A stretch of DNA of 54,885 nucleotides, taken from JAKFYM01 sp964612065. Lineage in GTDB: Bacteria > Bdellovibrionota > UBA1018 > CAIPTA01. The DNA is taken from assembly GCA_964612065.1 (NCBI GenBank), contig CAZTCD010000011.1, positions 1-54,885 of the forward strand. The letters are read 5' to 3'. The notes under the pieces were generated by a model that saw only the letters and a program-made list of their open reading frames with translations, did not search any database and had not been told where the DNA came from. How positions within the stretch are numbered: the stretch's first letter is position 1; each line of letters opens with the position of its first letter. The position numbers and the translations under genes are program-made. Shown here piece by piece: positions 43,789 through 50,851 of the stretch.

Positions 43789-44280
43789 TCAGTGGTGGTG
43801 GTGCCCGCCCGGGCCATGGGCATGGCCATGGCTTACTTCTTCCGCGGTAGCTTCTCGGGTTTCCGTTACTTCCACGTCGAAATGCAGGTCTTGTCCAGCG
43901 AGCGGATGATTTCCGTCCAGCTTTACCTTATCGCCTTCTACGGCAATCACGGTGAACATCGGGGCGTGAGCATCGGCTCCGCCGCGGAAGCGGTCGCCGA
44001 CTTTGATTTCCATATCGGCGGGGAGCTGAGCTCGGGGCACATCGATGGTCATGTCATCGCGCTTTTCGCCATAGGCGTCTTTGGCCGGAACCTTCACTTT
44101 CTTTTTATCTCCGGTCTTCATCTGGGCAAGCTCGCGCTCGAGGCCGGGGATGATGTTGCCGGCACCTTCCAGGTATTGCAGGGGTTCGCCGCCGCGGGAG
44201 CTGTCGAGCTCGGCTCCTTGGTCGTTGGTAAGGGTGTAATGGATGGAAACTACTCGAGCTTGGCTAGGGGTCTGTGTCAT
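43789..44280 (-). CDS. slyD: FKBP-type peptidyl-prolyl isomerase SlyD, His-rich tail
   Basis: A 163-residue protein. The FKBP half-domain (V-S-I-H-Y-T-L, L-Q-Y-L-E-G-A-G-N-I-I-P-G-L-E) is split by the insert-in-flap domain (A-Y-G-E-K-R-D-D-M...V-G-D-R-F), and the core closes with V-K-L-D-G-N-H-P-L-A-G-Q-D-L-H-F-D-V-E-V. The C terminus S-H-G-H-A-H-G-P-G-G-H-H-H-H binds nickel or other metals in SlyD. The ATG at 44280 with GGAGG 8 bases upstream is preferred over a longer frame from 44313. It is a chaperone and prolyl isomerase, and first gene of the slyD-rarD-sthA series. Confidence 0.92.
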   Translation of the reverse strand: MTQTPSQARVVSIHYTLTNDQGAELDSSRGGEPLQYLEGAGNIIPGLERELAQMKTGDKKKVKVPAKDAYGEKRDDMTIDVPRAQLPADMEIKVGDRFRGGADAHAPMFTVIAVEGDKVKLDGNHPLAGQDLHFDVEVTETREATAEEVSHGHAHGPGGHHHH

Positions 44281-44408
44281 TTGGCTGCCTCCGGAATCCC
44301 GGCATAGCAACACAATTTCAGGCTATGGACTAGTGAAAAAACTGCTACGATATTTTCACCTAAATCGATCGCAAAGGTTTGTGATCGTTGGAAAAAAAGC
44401 GAGGGCTC

Positions 44409-44804
44409 ATGAGGTTGTGGAAAGTGGTTGTGGTGGTGGGGGTGGTTTTTTCCTTCCTTTCTTCGGGCGGAGTTGCCCGGGCGAATGAGGAAGGCTGGGG
44501 TGGCCGTGCCCCCATGGCCGAAGGAAAATCCAAGCGCAAAGGTGCTGAGCGCGGAAAGAAAAAAGGAAAAGCCAAGGGCCTGAAGAAGGCCAAAGCAAAG
44601 AAAGGCAAAAAAGCCGGTGCACAGGCGAAGAATAAAAAGAAGGGCAAGGCAAAAGCCAACGGCAAAAGAAACAGAGCCCGTGCCCAAACGCATCGTCCTG
44701 AGGCCGCCGCCGACGAAGCTTACGGCTCTGGCCTCTCGGATATGAGCAATGAAAAGAAAGACGATCTCCCTCCTCCCATGAATACGGAGCCCGCCGAAGA
44801 ATAA
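44409..44804 (+). CDS. Exported Lys/Ala-rich basic protein
   Basis: About 131 residues. A signal peptide (M-R-L-W-K-V-V-V-V-V-G-V-V-F-S-F-L) is cleaved probably after V-A-R-A. The mature part is dominated by short Lys-Ala-Lys-Gly runs over about 55 residues, like the C-terminal tails of histone H1 or AlgP, followed by an acidic Pro-rich end (K-K-D-D-L-P-P-P-M). GAGGG precedes the ATG at 44409; an upstream TTG at 44388 is less likely. The basic middle could bind acidic envelope polymers or extracellular DNA. Family and function are unknown; low-complexity composition lowers confidence. Confidence 0.6.
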   Translation: MRLWKVVVVVGVVFSFLSSGGVARANEEGWGGRAPMAEGKSKRKGAERGKKKGKAKGLKKAKAKKGKKAGAQAKNKKKGKAKANGKRNRARAQTHRPEAAADEAYGSGLSDMSNEKKDDLPPPMNTEPAEE

Positions 44805-44932
44805 GCCTTCGCGGCGCGGGCAGGGCACCCGGAAGCTGGACTTTTTATTATTCGTGGAATACATAAGTACCCCGTCTAATCACAGGATCCGCAGAGGATC
44901 GCGGCTCGGCCGCATTTCAGGGGGAAATCTGC

Positions 44933-45700
44933 ATGGAGCGTGTATCTCACGAACTTTCGGTGCTGGCTCGCGCCGTTGCTTATAAGAATCTTTCGGGTGC
45001 GTCTCTCCACGTGGGAGTGAGCCAGCCCCAGCTTTCGCGCATCATCAAGCGAATCGAGGAAACTTTCTCGGTGGTTCTGCTCGATCGCTCCGCCAAGAGA
45101 AACGCCACCTGGACCCCTACGGCTTATCGGCTGGCTGAGTTCTACGCCAAAAAAATGCGCATCTTTGAGCGCGAGCTCGAGGCCGTGATCGGGGCAAGCC
45201 ACGCTCGCCAATTGCAGGTGGGCACGCTGGAGGGGCTGGTGCCCATCGCTATGCCCTATACTCATTTCCTTCTCGAAAAAGCGGGCGTGCGCCTGATCGA
45301 GATGGACGTGCTCGATCTCGACCGCCTCGAGGAACTCTTCTCGCGGGGAGATCTCGATATCATTTTCACCTCCCGGGAACCGGGAAAGAAGAAGCACCAG
45401 AACGTGAAAACCCTCGGCTTTCAGAGCCTGGATGCGGTGGCCACGAACAACCACTTCCAGGTGATGTCCACCTTCGAATACGGCACGAAACGCGAGAAGC
45501 TCAAGGGCGCCGAAAAGGTGCTGATCTCGAACTCGCTTTCCGTGAGAAGGGCCTGGTTCCAGAAGTTCGGAGGGGTGGGCACCGTGCCTTCCGAGCCCAA
45601 GAAGCAGAAAAGCTCGAGCCGCGATACGGAGCCCGTGCTGATGATCGCCTCGGATACTTTGAGCCCGATCCTCTGGAAGCAGCTTCTCGGCCTGGATTAA
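44933..45700 (+). CDS. LysR-type transcriptional regulator, short form
   Basis: A 255-residue protein. The N-terminal winged helix has the LysR pattern L-S-V-L-A-R-A-V-A-Y-K-N-L-S-G-A-S, V-S-Q-P-Q-L-S-R-I-I-K-R-I-E and V-V-L-L-D-R. The effector domain (from about 90) is shorter than normal, giving 255 instead of about 300 residues, and has a Lys/Ser-rich stretch (K-K-Q-K-S-S-S-R) near its end. The target is unknown; the divergent neighbour at 44409 is a possibility only by proximity, as both genes run in the same direction. AGGGGGA lies about 8 bases before the ATG. Confidence 0.82.
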   Translation: MERVSHELSVLARAVAYKNLSGASLHVGVSQPQLSRIIKRIEETFSVVLLDRSAKRNATWTPTAYRLAEFYAKKMRIFERELEAVIGASHARQLQVGTLEGLVPIAMPYTHFLLEKAGVRLIEMDVLDLDRLEELFSRGDLDIIFTSREPGKKKHQNVKTLGFQSLDAVATNNHFQVMSTFEYGTKREKLKGAEKVLISNSLSVRRAWFQKFGGVGTVPSEPKKQKSSSRDTEPVLMIASDTLSPILWKQLLGLD

Positions 45701-45718
45701 GCGGGTTTTCTGCTTTTT
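45699..45718 (+). terminator. Weak hairpin after the LysR gene
   Basis: AAGCGG (45699-45704) pairs with CTGCTT (45710-45715), including one G-U pair, and is followed by a short T-run. It overlaps the LysR stop codon and lies between converging genes. Confidence 0.3.
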
Positions 45719-46781
45719 ATTTAAGCGTCATCGCGCGCTTCATCACATCGATCAAAAGCCCGCGCCTTACTTTGAGGGTGCCGAGGCCTGGATAGGACCA
45801 TTCGTTGAAGATAGGATCTTTTTCATCGGCAGGGATCTTCCAGCTGCGTGCCATGGCATCGGATAGCCATAGCAGCACGGCCAGCCGGTGGTTGGTTTCG
45901 TCGGCGCCTTTGAGCACATAGGGTTCCCGATAGTAGCGAACGGCGGGGGCCAGCAGCTTGAACAGATCGAAATAGCGCAGGCTGTGCGAGCCCACTTCTT
46001 CTGCCGCCACCGGAAAGGCGGCTCTCTCCATCAGGAGCCGGGCGATCGGAGGAAGGGCGGCGTTGGAGTCGAGTTTTTCCTCCTGGTCTTCGTAGACCAC
46101 ATCTTCAAACCAGCAGGCCAGGTGCAGCTTTCCCCCATCAGCCATCATTCCGGCCGCAAGCGCGAATTTGGGGGTGAAGCCCGCGAGCTTTTCCGCCAGG
46201 AAGTAGGCTACCAGGCCGGTGCGGATCGCACGCTGCCAGGTGCGTTTGTAGTAGGGTTCGAGTTTCTTGAGGTCTCCTTCTTCGCCGTAGATTTGCCGGC
46301 AGAGATCGAAATACACGCCAGCGGCATAGGCGGTTTCGGAATACTCGAGCTGATTGCGGGTGAAAAGATCCTCTGCCTCGATCGCCTGCTTCAGCACTTT
46401 AGGGGCTTCCACTTGCAAGGAGCCATCCTCGTCGAACGGGAATTTCCCTTGGGCCAGGCGGAGGATTCTCAGGGCCACGATCAGGTTTCTGGTGCCCAGC
46501 ATGCCGAGCAGGTTCACGAGCCGGAAGGTGGGGCTGGGGGGAGGGGGTTCGTCTTTCCCGCCTTCTCCTTCCTTTGGCGGCTGTTTTTTTTCCGTCTTGG
46601 CGGTTTTCTGGTTCACGAAACGGAATAGCAGATCGCGGTAGGCCTGGTTTTCGTTGAGGATACGGGAAAGATCGTCGGCGGTAACGTCGATATCCACGAA
46701 TTCCTGAAGAGTTTCGCGGGCCGTTCGCCCGATCCGCATCGGCAGGAAAAGCCCGGTATTCGAAAAGGAGAATCCTCCCAT
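45717..46781 (-). CDS. HDOD-like helical protein, probably degenerate
   Basis: About 354 residues. The segment V-N-L-L-G-M-L-G-T-R-N-L-I-V-A-L-R-I-L-R resembles the opening of HDOD domains, followed by Y-Y-K-R-T-W-Q-R-A-I-R-T-G-L-V-A-Y-F-L-A-E-K-L and the block where an HD protein would read L-L-H-D-I-G-K-L. Here it reads G-M-M-A-D-G-G-K-L, without the H-D pair. A Lys/Glu/Pro-rich linker lies near 60-85. HDOD proteins are non-hydrolytic signalling scaffolds. The assignment is moderate. An ATG at 46781 is preferred; a TTG at 46817 and an ATG at 46739 are alternatives. It is divergent from the CBS gene. Confidence 0.55.
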   Translation of the reverse strand: MGGFSFSNTGLFLPMRIGRTARETLQEFVDIDVTADDLSRILNENQAYRDLLFRFVNQKTAKTEKKQPPKEGEGGKDEPPPPSPTFRLVNLLGMLGTRNLIVALRILRLAQGKFPFDEDGSLQVEAPKVLKQAIEAEDLFTRNQLEYSETAYAAGVYFDLCRQIYGEEGDLKKLEPYYKRTWQRAIRTGLVAYFLAEKLAGFTPKFALAAGMMADGGKLHLACWFEDVVYEDQEEKLDSNAALPPIARLLMERAAFPVAAEEVGSHSLRYFDLFKLLAPAVRYYREPYVLKGADETNHRLAVLLWLSDAMARSWKIPADEKDPIFNEWSYPGLGTLKVRRGLLIDVMKRAMTLK

Positions 46782-46807
46782 AATCCCAGGGTAGGGGCAC
46801 GGGCCAC

Positions 46808-46837
46808 TTGAAGTCAAACCTGCCCGCCGCTTATCCT
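46808..46837 (+). promoter_or_regulatory. Candidate leaderless promoter of the CBS operon
   Basis: TTGAAG (46808-46813) and TATCCT (46832-46837) are separated by 18 bases. The ATG at 46844 follows 6 bases later and has no Shine-Dalgarno. Confidence 0.45.
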
Positions 46838-46843
46838 GTACAT

Positions 46844-47245
46844 ATGAAAACCACCGCCCGCGATATTATGTCGAGCCGCCTGATCGTAGCCAAGGAAGGC
46901 ATGAACATGGAGGACGCGCTCAAGCTCCTCGTGAACAACAAGGTCACCGGTCTTCCGGTAGTGAATCAGAGCGGGCAGATGGTGGGGATCATCTCCGAAT
47001 ACGACATCATCGCGCAGGTGGGAAAGGGACAAAAAGTGGATCCCTCCCTGTTCAAGGACTCCCTTCCTTATACAAAAACTGTTGAATCAGTGAATGAGGA
47101 CACCACGCTCGAAGATATTCTCGACCGCTTCATCAAAGCCAAGTGCCGCCGTCTTCCGGTGCTCGATAAAACGGGCCGCCTCGTGGGGATCATCTCGAGG
47201 CGCGACGTAATGAAGGTGCTCTACTACAGGGCGAAGGTGAATTGA
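46844..47245 (+). CDS. Two-CBS-domain protein
   Basis: A 133-residue protein made of a single CBS pair. Repeat 1 reads A-R-D-I-M...V-T-G-L-P-V-V-N-Q-S-G-Q-M-V-G-I-I-S-E-Y-D-I and repeat 2 R-R-L-P-V-L-D-K-T-G-R-L-V-G-I-I-S-R-R-D-V. Such stand-alone pairs bind adenosine nucleotides (AMP, ATP, SAM) and act as energy sensors. The R-R-D-V/E-Y-D-I ends are typical nucleotide-contacting positions. It is the first gene of a three-gene operon with a STAS-like protein and a ferredoxin. The ATG at 46844 is chosen because the upstream extension is not conserved in character. Confidence 0.92.
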   Translation: MKTTARDIMSSRLIVAKEGMNMEDALKLLVNNKVTGLPVVNQSGQMVGIISEYDIIAQVGKGQKVDPSLFKDSLPYTKTVESVNEDTTLEDILDRFIKAKCRRLPVLDKTGRLVGIISRRDVMKVLYYRAKVN

Positions 47246-47258
47246 GAAAGGGAGGCCG

Positions 47259-47903
47259 ATGAAGGTATCGCTCCGCCAGGAAGAATCCGCTTCGGTGCTG
47301 GAGGTGCAAGGGGCGGTGGACGCGCATAACTTCGCCGTGCTGAAAGCGGGCCTTTCGAACCTTCTGCAAAACGGAAAAAACCGGATCGTGCTTCATCTCC
47401 TCGATCCCTCGGGGCTAACCAGCGACGTGCTCCGCGAATTGGCGATCCTCGATGTTTTCGCCCGCGAGCTTTCCGGCAAGCTCGTGATCGCCTCCGCCAG
47501 CAAGGATCTCAAGCAGAAGGTGGAGGGCTTCGCCAATCCCCCTCTGGTGGCCTTTCTGCCTTCGGTGGCCAAGGCGGTGGAGTATCTTAAGGACCTCGAT
47601 TCCCTTGAGGGCGACGAGGGAGGCGAGAACCTTTACGAGCTTCAGCAGGAGCTCGAACGAGTGCGGGCGCACGCCGCCTCCCTGGAGGCGCGGCTGAAGC
47701 TGGCCGACGTGGGCGGAATGACCAGCTTGCGTGCGGAAAACGCCGAGCTGAAGGACCGCTTGAAGCTTTTAGAGGGCCAGGTAGGCGAGATGTTGGGCGG
47801 CGATCGGCAGGAGCCCTATAAGGATGCCGGCTACCAGGAAAAGATCCAGGCGCTCGAGGACACCGTGAGGCGCCTCGGGGGCGAGAAGGCGGCCGGGAAG
47901 TAA
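47259..47903 (+). CDS. STAS-like domain protein with coiled-coil tail
   Basis: A 214-residue protein. Residues 1-105 read as a STAS/anti-sigma-factor-antagonist fold: V-L-E-V-Q-G-A-V-D-A-H-N-F, then N-R-I-V-L-H-L-L-D-P-S-G-L-T-S, with Ser in the position of the phosphorylated residue of SpoIIAA-like proteins (D-P-S or T-S), then G-K-L-V-I-A-S and A-F-L-P-S-V-A-K-A-V. From about 118 to the end the sequence is coiled coil with heptad leucines (L-Q-Q-E-L-E-R-V, L-E-A-R-L-K-L, L-K-D-R-L-K-L-L-E). GGGAGG lies before the ATG; 13 bases separate it from the CBS gene and 3 from the ferredoxin gene. Partner kinase is not seen. Confidence 0.75.
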   Translation: MKVSLRQEESASVLEVQGAVDAHNFAVLKAGLSNLLQNGKNRIVLHLLDPSGLTSDVLRELAILDVFARELSGKLVIASASKDLKQKVEGFANPPLVAFLPSVAKAVEYLKDLDSLEGDEGGENLYELQQELERVRAHAASLEARLKLADVGGMTSLRAENAELKDRLKLLEGQVGEMLGGDRQEPYKDAGYQEKIQALEDTVRRLGGEKAAGK

Positions 47904-47906
47904 CCG

Positions 47907-48122
47907 ATGGGATCTATCATCACGGAGAAGTGCACGAAATGCGGGAACTGCGCGCCCGTTTGCCCTACCCGGAGCATTTTCGAGGGATCCCGAACCTTTG
48001 TGGTGGACGCTGACACCTGCACCGACTGCCTTCTCTGCGCGCCCGTTTGCCCGACGAATGCGATCACTAACCCCTGGCTGCCGCCTAAGCCTAAAAAGCG
48101 CCGTAAATCTGCGAAGTCCTAG
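47907..48122 (+). CDS. 2[4Fe-4S] ferredoxin
   Basis: A 71-residue protein with two C-x2-C-x2-C-x3-C-P cluster motifs: C-T-K-C-G-N-C-A-P-V-C-P and C-T-D-C-L-L-C-A-P-V-C-P. The last 20 residues are basic (K-P-K-K-R-R-K-S-A-K-S), unusual for the mostly acidic clostridial ferredoxins and possibly a docking or nucleic-acid-binding tail. It begins 3 bases after the STAS gene stop. Electron partner is unknown; with CBS and STAS neighbours a redox-sensing role is as likely as a metabolic one. Confidence 0.92.
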   Translation: MGSIITEKCTKCGNCAPVCPTRSIFEGSRTFVVDADTCTDCLLCAPVCPTNAITNPWLPPKPKKRRKSAKS

Positions 48123-48132
48123 CCCTCTCCAG

Positions 48133-48280
48133 CTGGCCCCCTTGCCTGTTGACGGCTTAGTGAATTCTCTTTCGAAATTAACGGGCTGTAGCGGCTGTGA
48201 TGGAGTTTTTCGGGTGAAGCTGGAAAAGACCAGCTCTCCCAGGCTCTTAGCTTGGGTTCATCAACAGGCAAGGGGGCCAG
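48133..48280. repeat. Element bounded by 20-bp perfect inverted repeats
   Basis: CTGGCCCCCTTGCCTGTTGA (48133-48152) recurs as an exact reverse complement at 48261-48280. The 108 bases between contain a 6-bp hairpin (48218-48223/48230-48235) and an 8-bp hairpin with one G-U pair (48238-48245/48249-48256), so the whole could fold as a multibranched RNA. No target-site duplication or ORF was found. It may be a MITE-like element, structured RNA or operon end structure. Confidence 0.75.
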
Positions 48281-48350
48281 TTAGTTGAATTTTCGTGGTG
48301 TACAGCATATAAAGCGCTCGCCCTGTTAACCCATTCTTTAGGAGTTCACC

Positions 48351-48605
48351 GTGACCAAGCTTTTGATTTCCCTTTCTTTCCTGGCTGCTTCCCCCGCCTT
48401 CGCCTACGACTTTCCGAGCGATGTAGGTGCTCCTCAGGTGCGCTACCTTTCCTGGTGCGTGCAGAACCAGGTGATGGAAGAGGGCAGCCGGGGCGAAGCG
48501 GTGCTCAAGGCCGATTGCTCGCTTCAAAGCGCTGTGTGCAAGCAGGAAGAACGCATCGTGGGCGGGGGCTGGATTTCCTACGCCTTCTGCCAGGCTCGCC
48601 GCTAA
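48351..48605 (+). CDS. Small exported Cys protein
   Basis: An 84-residue protein with a signal peptide (L-L-I-S-L-S-F-L-A-A-S-P-A-F-A). The mature 65 residues carry four cysteines (S-W-C-V, A-D-C-S, S-A-V-C-K, A-F-C-Q), enough for two disulfides. The start is GTG with AGGAG 6 bases upstream. It ends just before a bidirectional terminator. The family is not recognised. Confidence 0.7.
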   Translation: MTKLLISLSFLAASPAFAYDFPSDVGAPQVRYLSWCVQNQVMEEGSRGEAVLKADCSLQSAVCKQEERIVGGGWISYAFCQARR

Positions 48606-48630
48606 GCCCGCGCTCTAAGATCAAGACCTA

Positions 48631-48675
48631 AAAACAAAAAGCCCCCGCCGGTAAAAGGCGAGGGCTTTTTGTTTT
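48631..48675. terminator. Bidirectional terminator between converging small exported genes
   Basis: Fourteen-base arms 48631-48644 and 48662-48675 (A-run plus GCCC, and GGGC plus T-run) are complementary; inner bases can extend the stem. U-tracts follow in both orientations. It serves the genes ending at 48605 and 48727. Confidence 0.85.
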
Positions 48676-48726
48676 GGTGGCGGCGAGGCGCGAGGACCGC
48701 AGCCTCGCCGCCAATCAGCTGGGCAC

Positions 48727-49080
48727 TTATCTGGTGTAGCGGCAAGCGATGATGCGGCAGCTGCGGGGAAAGCGAGAGTCCCAGCGGCACTGCTGCATAG
48801 CTTCGCGAGCAGCACGGTTATCGTCCCAGGCGCGGCCGTGGTAACGAGCGCCGCGAGCATTTTCAGCTACGCAGGTGATCATCGGGGGGCGTCCAGGGCG
48901 GTTCCAGCGAGGGCGACGGCCAGGGTAGAAATCGAGGCCGATTCCGCCAGGACCGAAGTCGATGCGAAGACCAGCGTCCACAGCGGCTTCGTCGAAACCA
49001 TTGGTGGAGGCTACGGTGTCTTGAGCCATTACGGGGGCGGCGGATACGAGAGCGAGAGCAACAAGCATGGATTTGAACAT
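48727..49080 (-). CDS. Small exported basic protein of unknown function
   Basis: A 117-residue protein with a signal peptide (M-L-V-A-L-A-L-V-S-A-A-P-V-M-A). The mature region has a short acidic part (N-G-F-D-E-A-A-V-D-A-G), a Pro/Arg/Gly-rich segment (P-G-R-R-P-R-W-N-R-P-G-R-P-P) and a C-terminal domain with four cysteines (T-C-V, Q-C-R, S-C-R, A-C-R). The ATG is preceded by GGAAA. It is convergent with the other small exported gene across a shared terminator. The family is not recognised. Confidence 0.7.
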   Translation of the reverse strand: MFKSMLVALALVSAAPVMAQDTVASTNGFDEAAVDAGLRIDFGPGGIGLDFYPGRRPRWNRPGRPPMITCVAENARGARYHGRAWDDNRAAREAMQQCRWDSRFPRSCRIIACRYTR

Positions 49081-49267
49081 GATGTTTCCTTTCTACAACG
49101 AACATAGGGGTTCGTCCGTGAGGGGTGAGCGTCCGTCCGGGGACAAGAGAGGTAGTTATACTTGATTGATTGCCTAATTCAATGAGGGATTTCGAAAAGA
49201 AAATATTGTAATTACATGGCTTTAAGTACTGCCGGCAAAAAATAGCTGGGTACAATTGGTAAAAATT

Positions 49268-50311
49268 TCACGCCTGGGAGAGGGCGGCAAAGGCCTGTTC
49301 CCAGCGCTTCAGACCGAGGCCGTGCACATGAGAGCGCCAATCCGTATCTTCGGGAAGGAAGGCATCCAGCATGGCCTGGCGAACCAGGGGCGAAGGCAGA
49401 GTGCCGGGAGGGCGTTGCTTCCACTCAAAGTTTTCTTTTCGGAGGGCATCAATCACGGTTCTGGCGGGCAGAGTGCCGAACTCCTGAAGGCAATAGTGCA
49501 GCCGAGCGCCGGGGAGCACTTGCCGGATGGCGTCTGAAATCCGGCCGTGAATGGAATAGGAGCCTTGGTCGGGATCGGGCACGTCAGGGGCGCGTCCGAA
49601 AATGCGGGAGAAATAATCCGGAGAATCGGCCTCCCGATCGTGGTCTACAAAGAGCATCTCGCCCTTCCAGTCTCCGAGGCCGGTATGGATGTCGAGAGCC
49701 AGGATTTCTTTGGCGCCCGGAAAGTGGGAGCGAAGAAAATCCTGGAGGTGGAGCACTTCCCGCTGCAGCTCGCGCCCGGTGAAGAAGAGGCCGCCCGGAA
49801 AATCCATCTGCCCGGCTGCCACGGCCTGGCGGGTGCGGGTTTCGCCCAAGCGGAAGTGGGCCCAGATTCCGTGGAGCAGGCCGGTGGCAAAGTCGAGGCG
49901 GGATTCAGGATTCAGGTAGGGGTTGAAGTGGCGGTAGTCGTTGTTCGCAACCGGGCCGAGGTTGAAGGAGCGGTTGAGGTCTACGTTGTTGCCATTGGCG
50001 CGGCGGTAGTTGGCCATGCCGTAGGGATTCACCGCATGCACGAAGAGGAGGCTCGGGCCGCCCTTGGGGAGCGAGGCAAGCACGCTTCTCTGGATGGCTG
50101 AGCCGCAATAGCCTTCGATCCCGTGCACGCCGGAGAGCTGGAGCAGGAGGCGCTCGGGATCCCGCTTATCGAGCGCGAAATCGATAAAGAGCTCGGGCTG
50201 GTTTTCGTAGCTTACCCGCACGCGCATCGTGCGCAGGCCGGCGTTTTCGGCCGCCTCGATGAACTTCTCTCTGGCTTCGTAATAATCCGTTTCGAAAGCG
50301 TGGGTGGCCAA
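49268..50311 (-). CDS. DUF2817 / M14-like zinc carboxypeptidase
   Basis: A 347-residue protein. The zinc-site elements of M14-type peptidases are present: H63-G-I-E66-G, N-x-V-D-L-N-R-S-F, the His in D-I-H-T-G-L-G and a late Glu in L-Q-E-F-G-T. The pattern S-G-V-H-G-I-E-G-Y-C-G-S matches DUF2817 (PF10994). There is no signal peptide, so it is cytosolic; the substrate is unknown. The TTG start at 50311 has GAGGA 9 bases upstream and lies 4 bases after the bcp stop, so the two genes form an operon. Confidence 0.82.
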   Translation of the reverse strand: MATHAFETDYYEAREKFIEAAENAGLRTMRVRVSYENQPELFIDFALDKRDPERLLLQLSGVHGIEGYCGSAIQRSVLASLPKGGPSLLFVHAVNPYGMANYRRANGNNVDLNRSFNLGPVANNDYRHFNPYLNPESRLDFATGLLHGIWAHFRLGETRTRQAVAAGQMDFPGGLFFTGRELQREVLHLQDFLRSHFPGAKEILALDIHTGLGDWKGEMLFVDHDREADSPDYFSRIFGRAPDVPDPDQGSYSIHGRISDAIRQVLPGARLHYCLQEFGTLPARTVIDALRKENFEWKQRPPGTLPSPLVRQAMLDAFLPEDTDWRSHVHGLGLKRWEQAFAALSQA

Positions 50312-50315
50312 GGTG

Positions 50316-50765
50316 CTATTCCTCGTGTTCCGATTTTCCGGAGAGGAAATCGAGCACCTCTTTTACGTGGCCCGGCACTTTCACCTTGCTCCACTCACGG
50401 AGCACCTTGCCTTTTTCATCGAGCACAAAGGTGGAGCGCACGATCCCCATGAATTTGCGCCCATAGAGGCTCTTCTCCTGGATTACGCCGAACTTATGGC
50501 AGAGCTCGCCTTCCGGATCGCTGAGGAGATCGATGGAAAGCTTCTGCTTATCCCGGAAACGATCATGGGAGGCGGCCGAATCCTGGCTTACGCCGATCAC
50601 CCTGGCGCCCAGCTTTTTGAATTTTGCGAGGGCTTGGGAGAAATCTTTGGCTTCCGTGGTGCATCCGGGAGTGTTGTCGCGCGGGTAGAAATAAAGCACC
50701 GTGCGTTTTACGCCCTTGGGGGCTTTGAGAGAAAAGGATTTGTTGTATTCGATGGTATCGGCCAT
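50316..50765 (-). CDS. bcp: Peroxiredoxin, Bcp/PrxQ family
   Basis: A 149-residue thiol peroxidase. The peroxidatic Cys35 is in P-R-D-N-T-P-G-C-T-T-E-A. The resolving Cys found five residues later in many PrxQ proteins is replaced by Lys40, so this form is either 1-Cys or uses another residue such as the Cys in G-E-L-C-H-K-F. Further conserved points are S-x-D and R-S-T-F-V-L-D. It reduces hydroperoxides with thioredoxin or another donor. It heads a two-gene operon with the DUF2817 peptidase and is divergent from the acyl-CoA dehydrogenase gene. Confidence 0.93.
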   Translation of the reverse strand: MADTIEYNKSFSLKAPKGVKRTVLYFYPRDNTPGCTTEAKDFSQALAKFKKLGARVIGVSQDSAASHDRFRDKQKLSIDLLSDPEGELCHKFGVIQEKSLYGRKFMGIVRSTFVLDEKGKVLREWSKVKVPGHVKEVLDFLSGKSEHEE

Positions 50766-50851
50766 GGCGAGCAGCTTGCCATGGCGGCGCGCTGCAATGC
50801 AATGCCCCGCTTCTTTTGCTTTTTTGGGGGCTGGGTTATTCTTTTTTTTGC

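Noticed and set aside
43789..43840. Vector-type His tag at the SlyD C terminus
   Set aside because: His-rich metal-binding tails are native to SlyD and here include Gly, Ala and Ser within a longer natural pattern.
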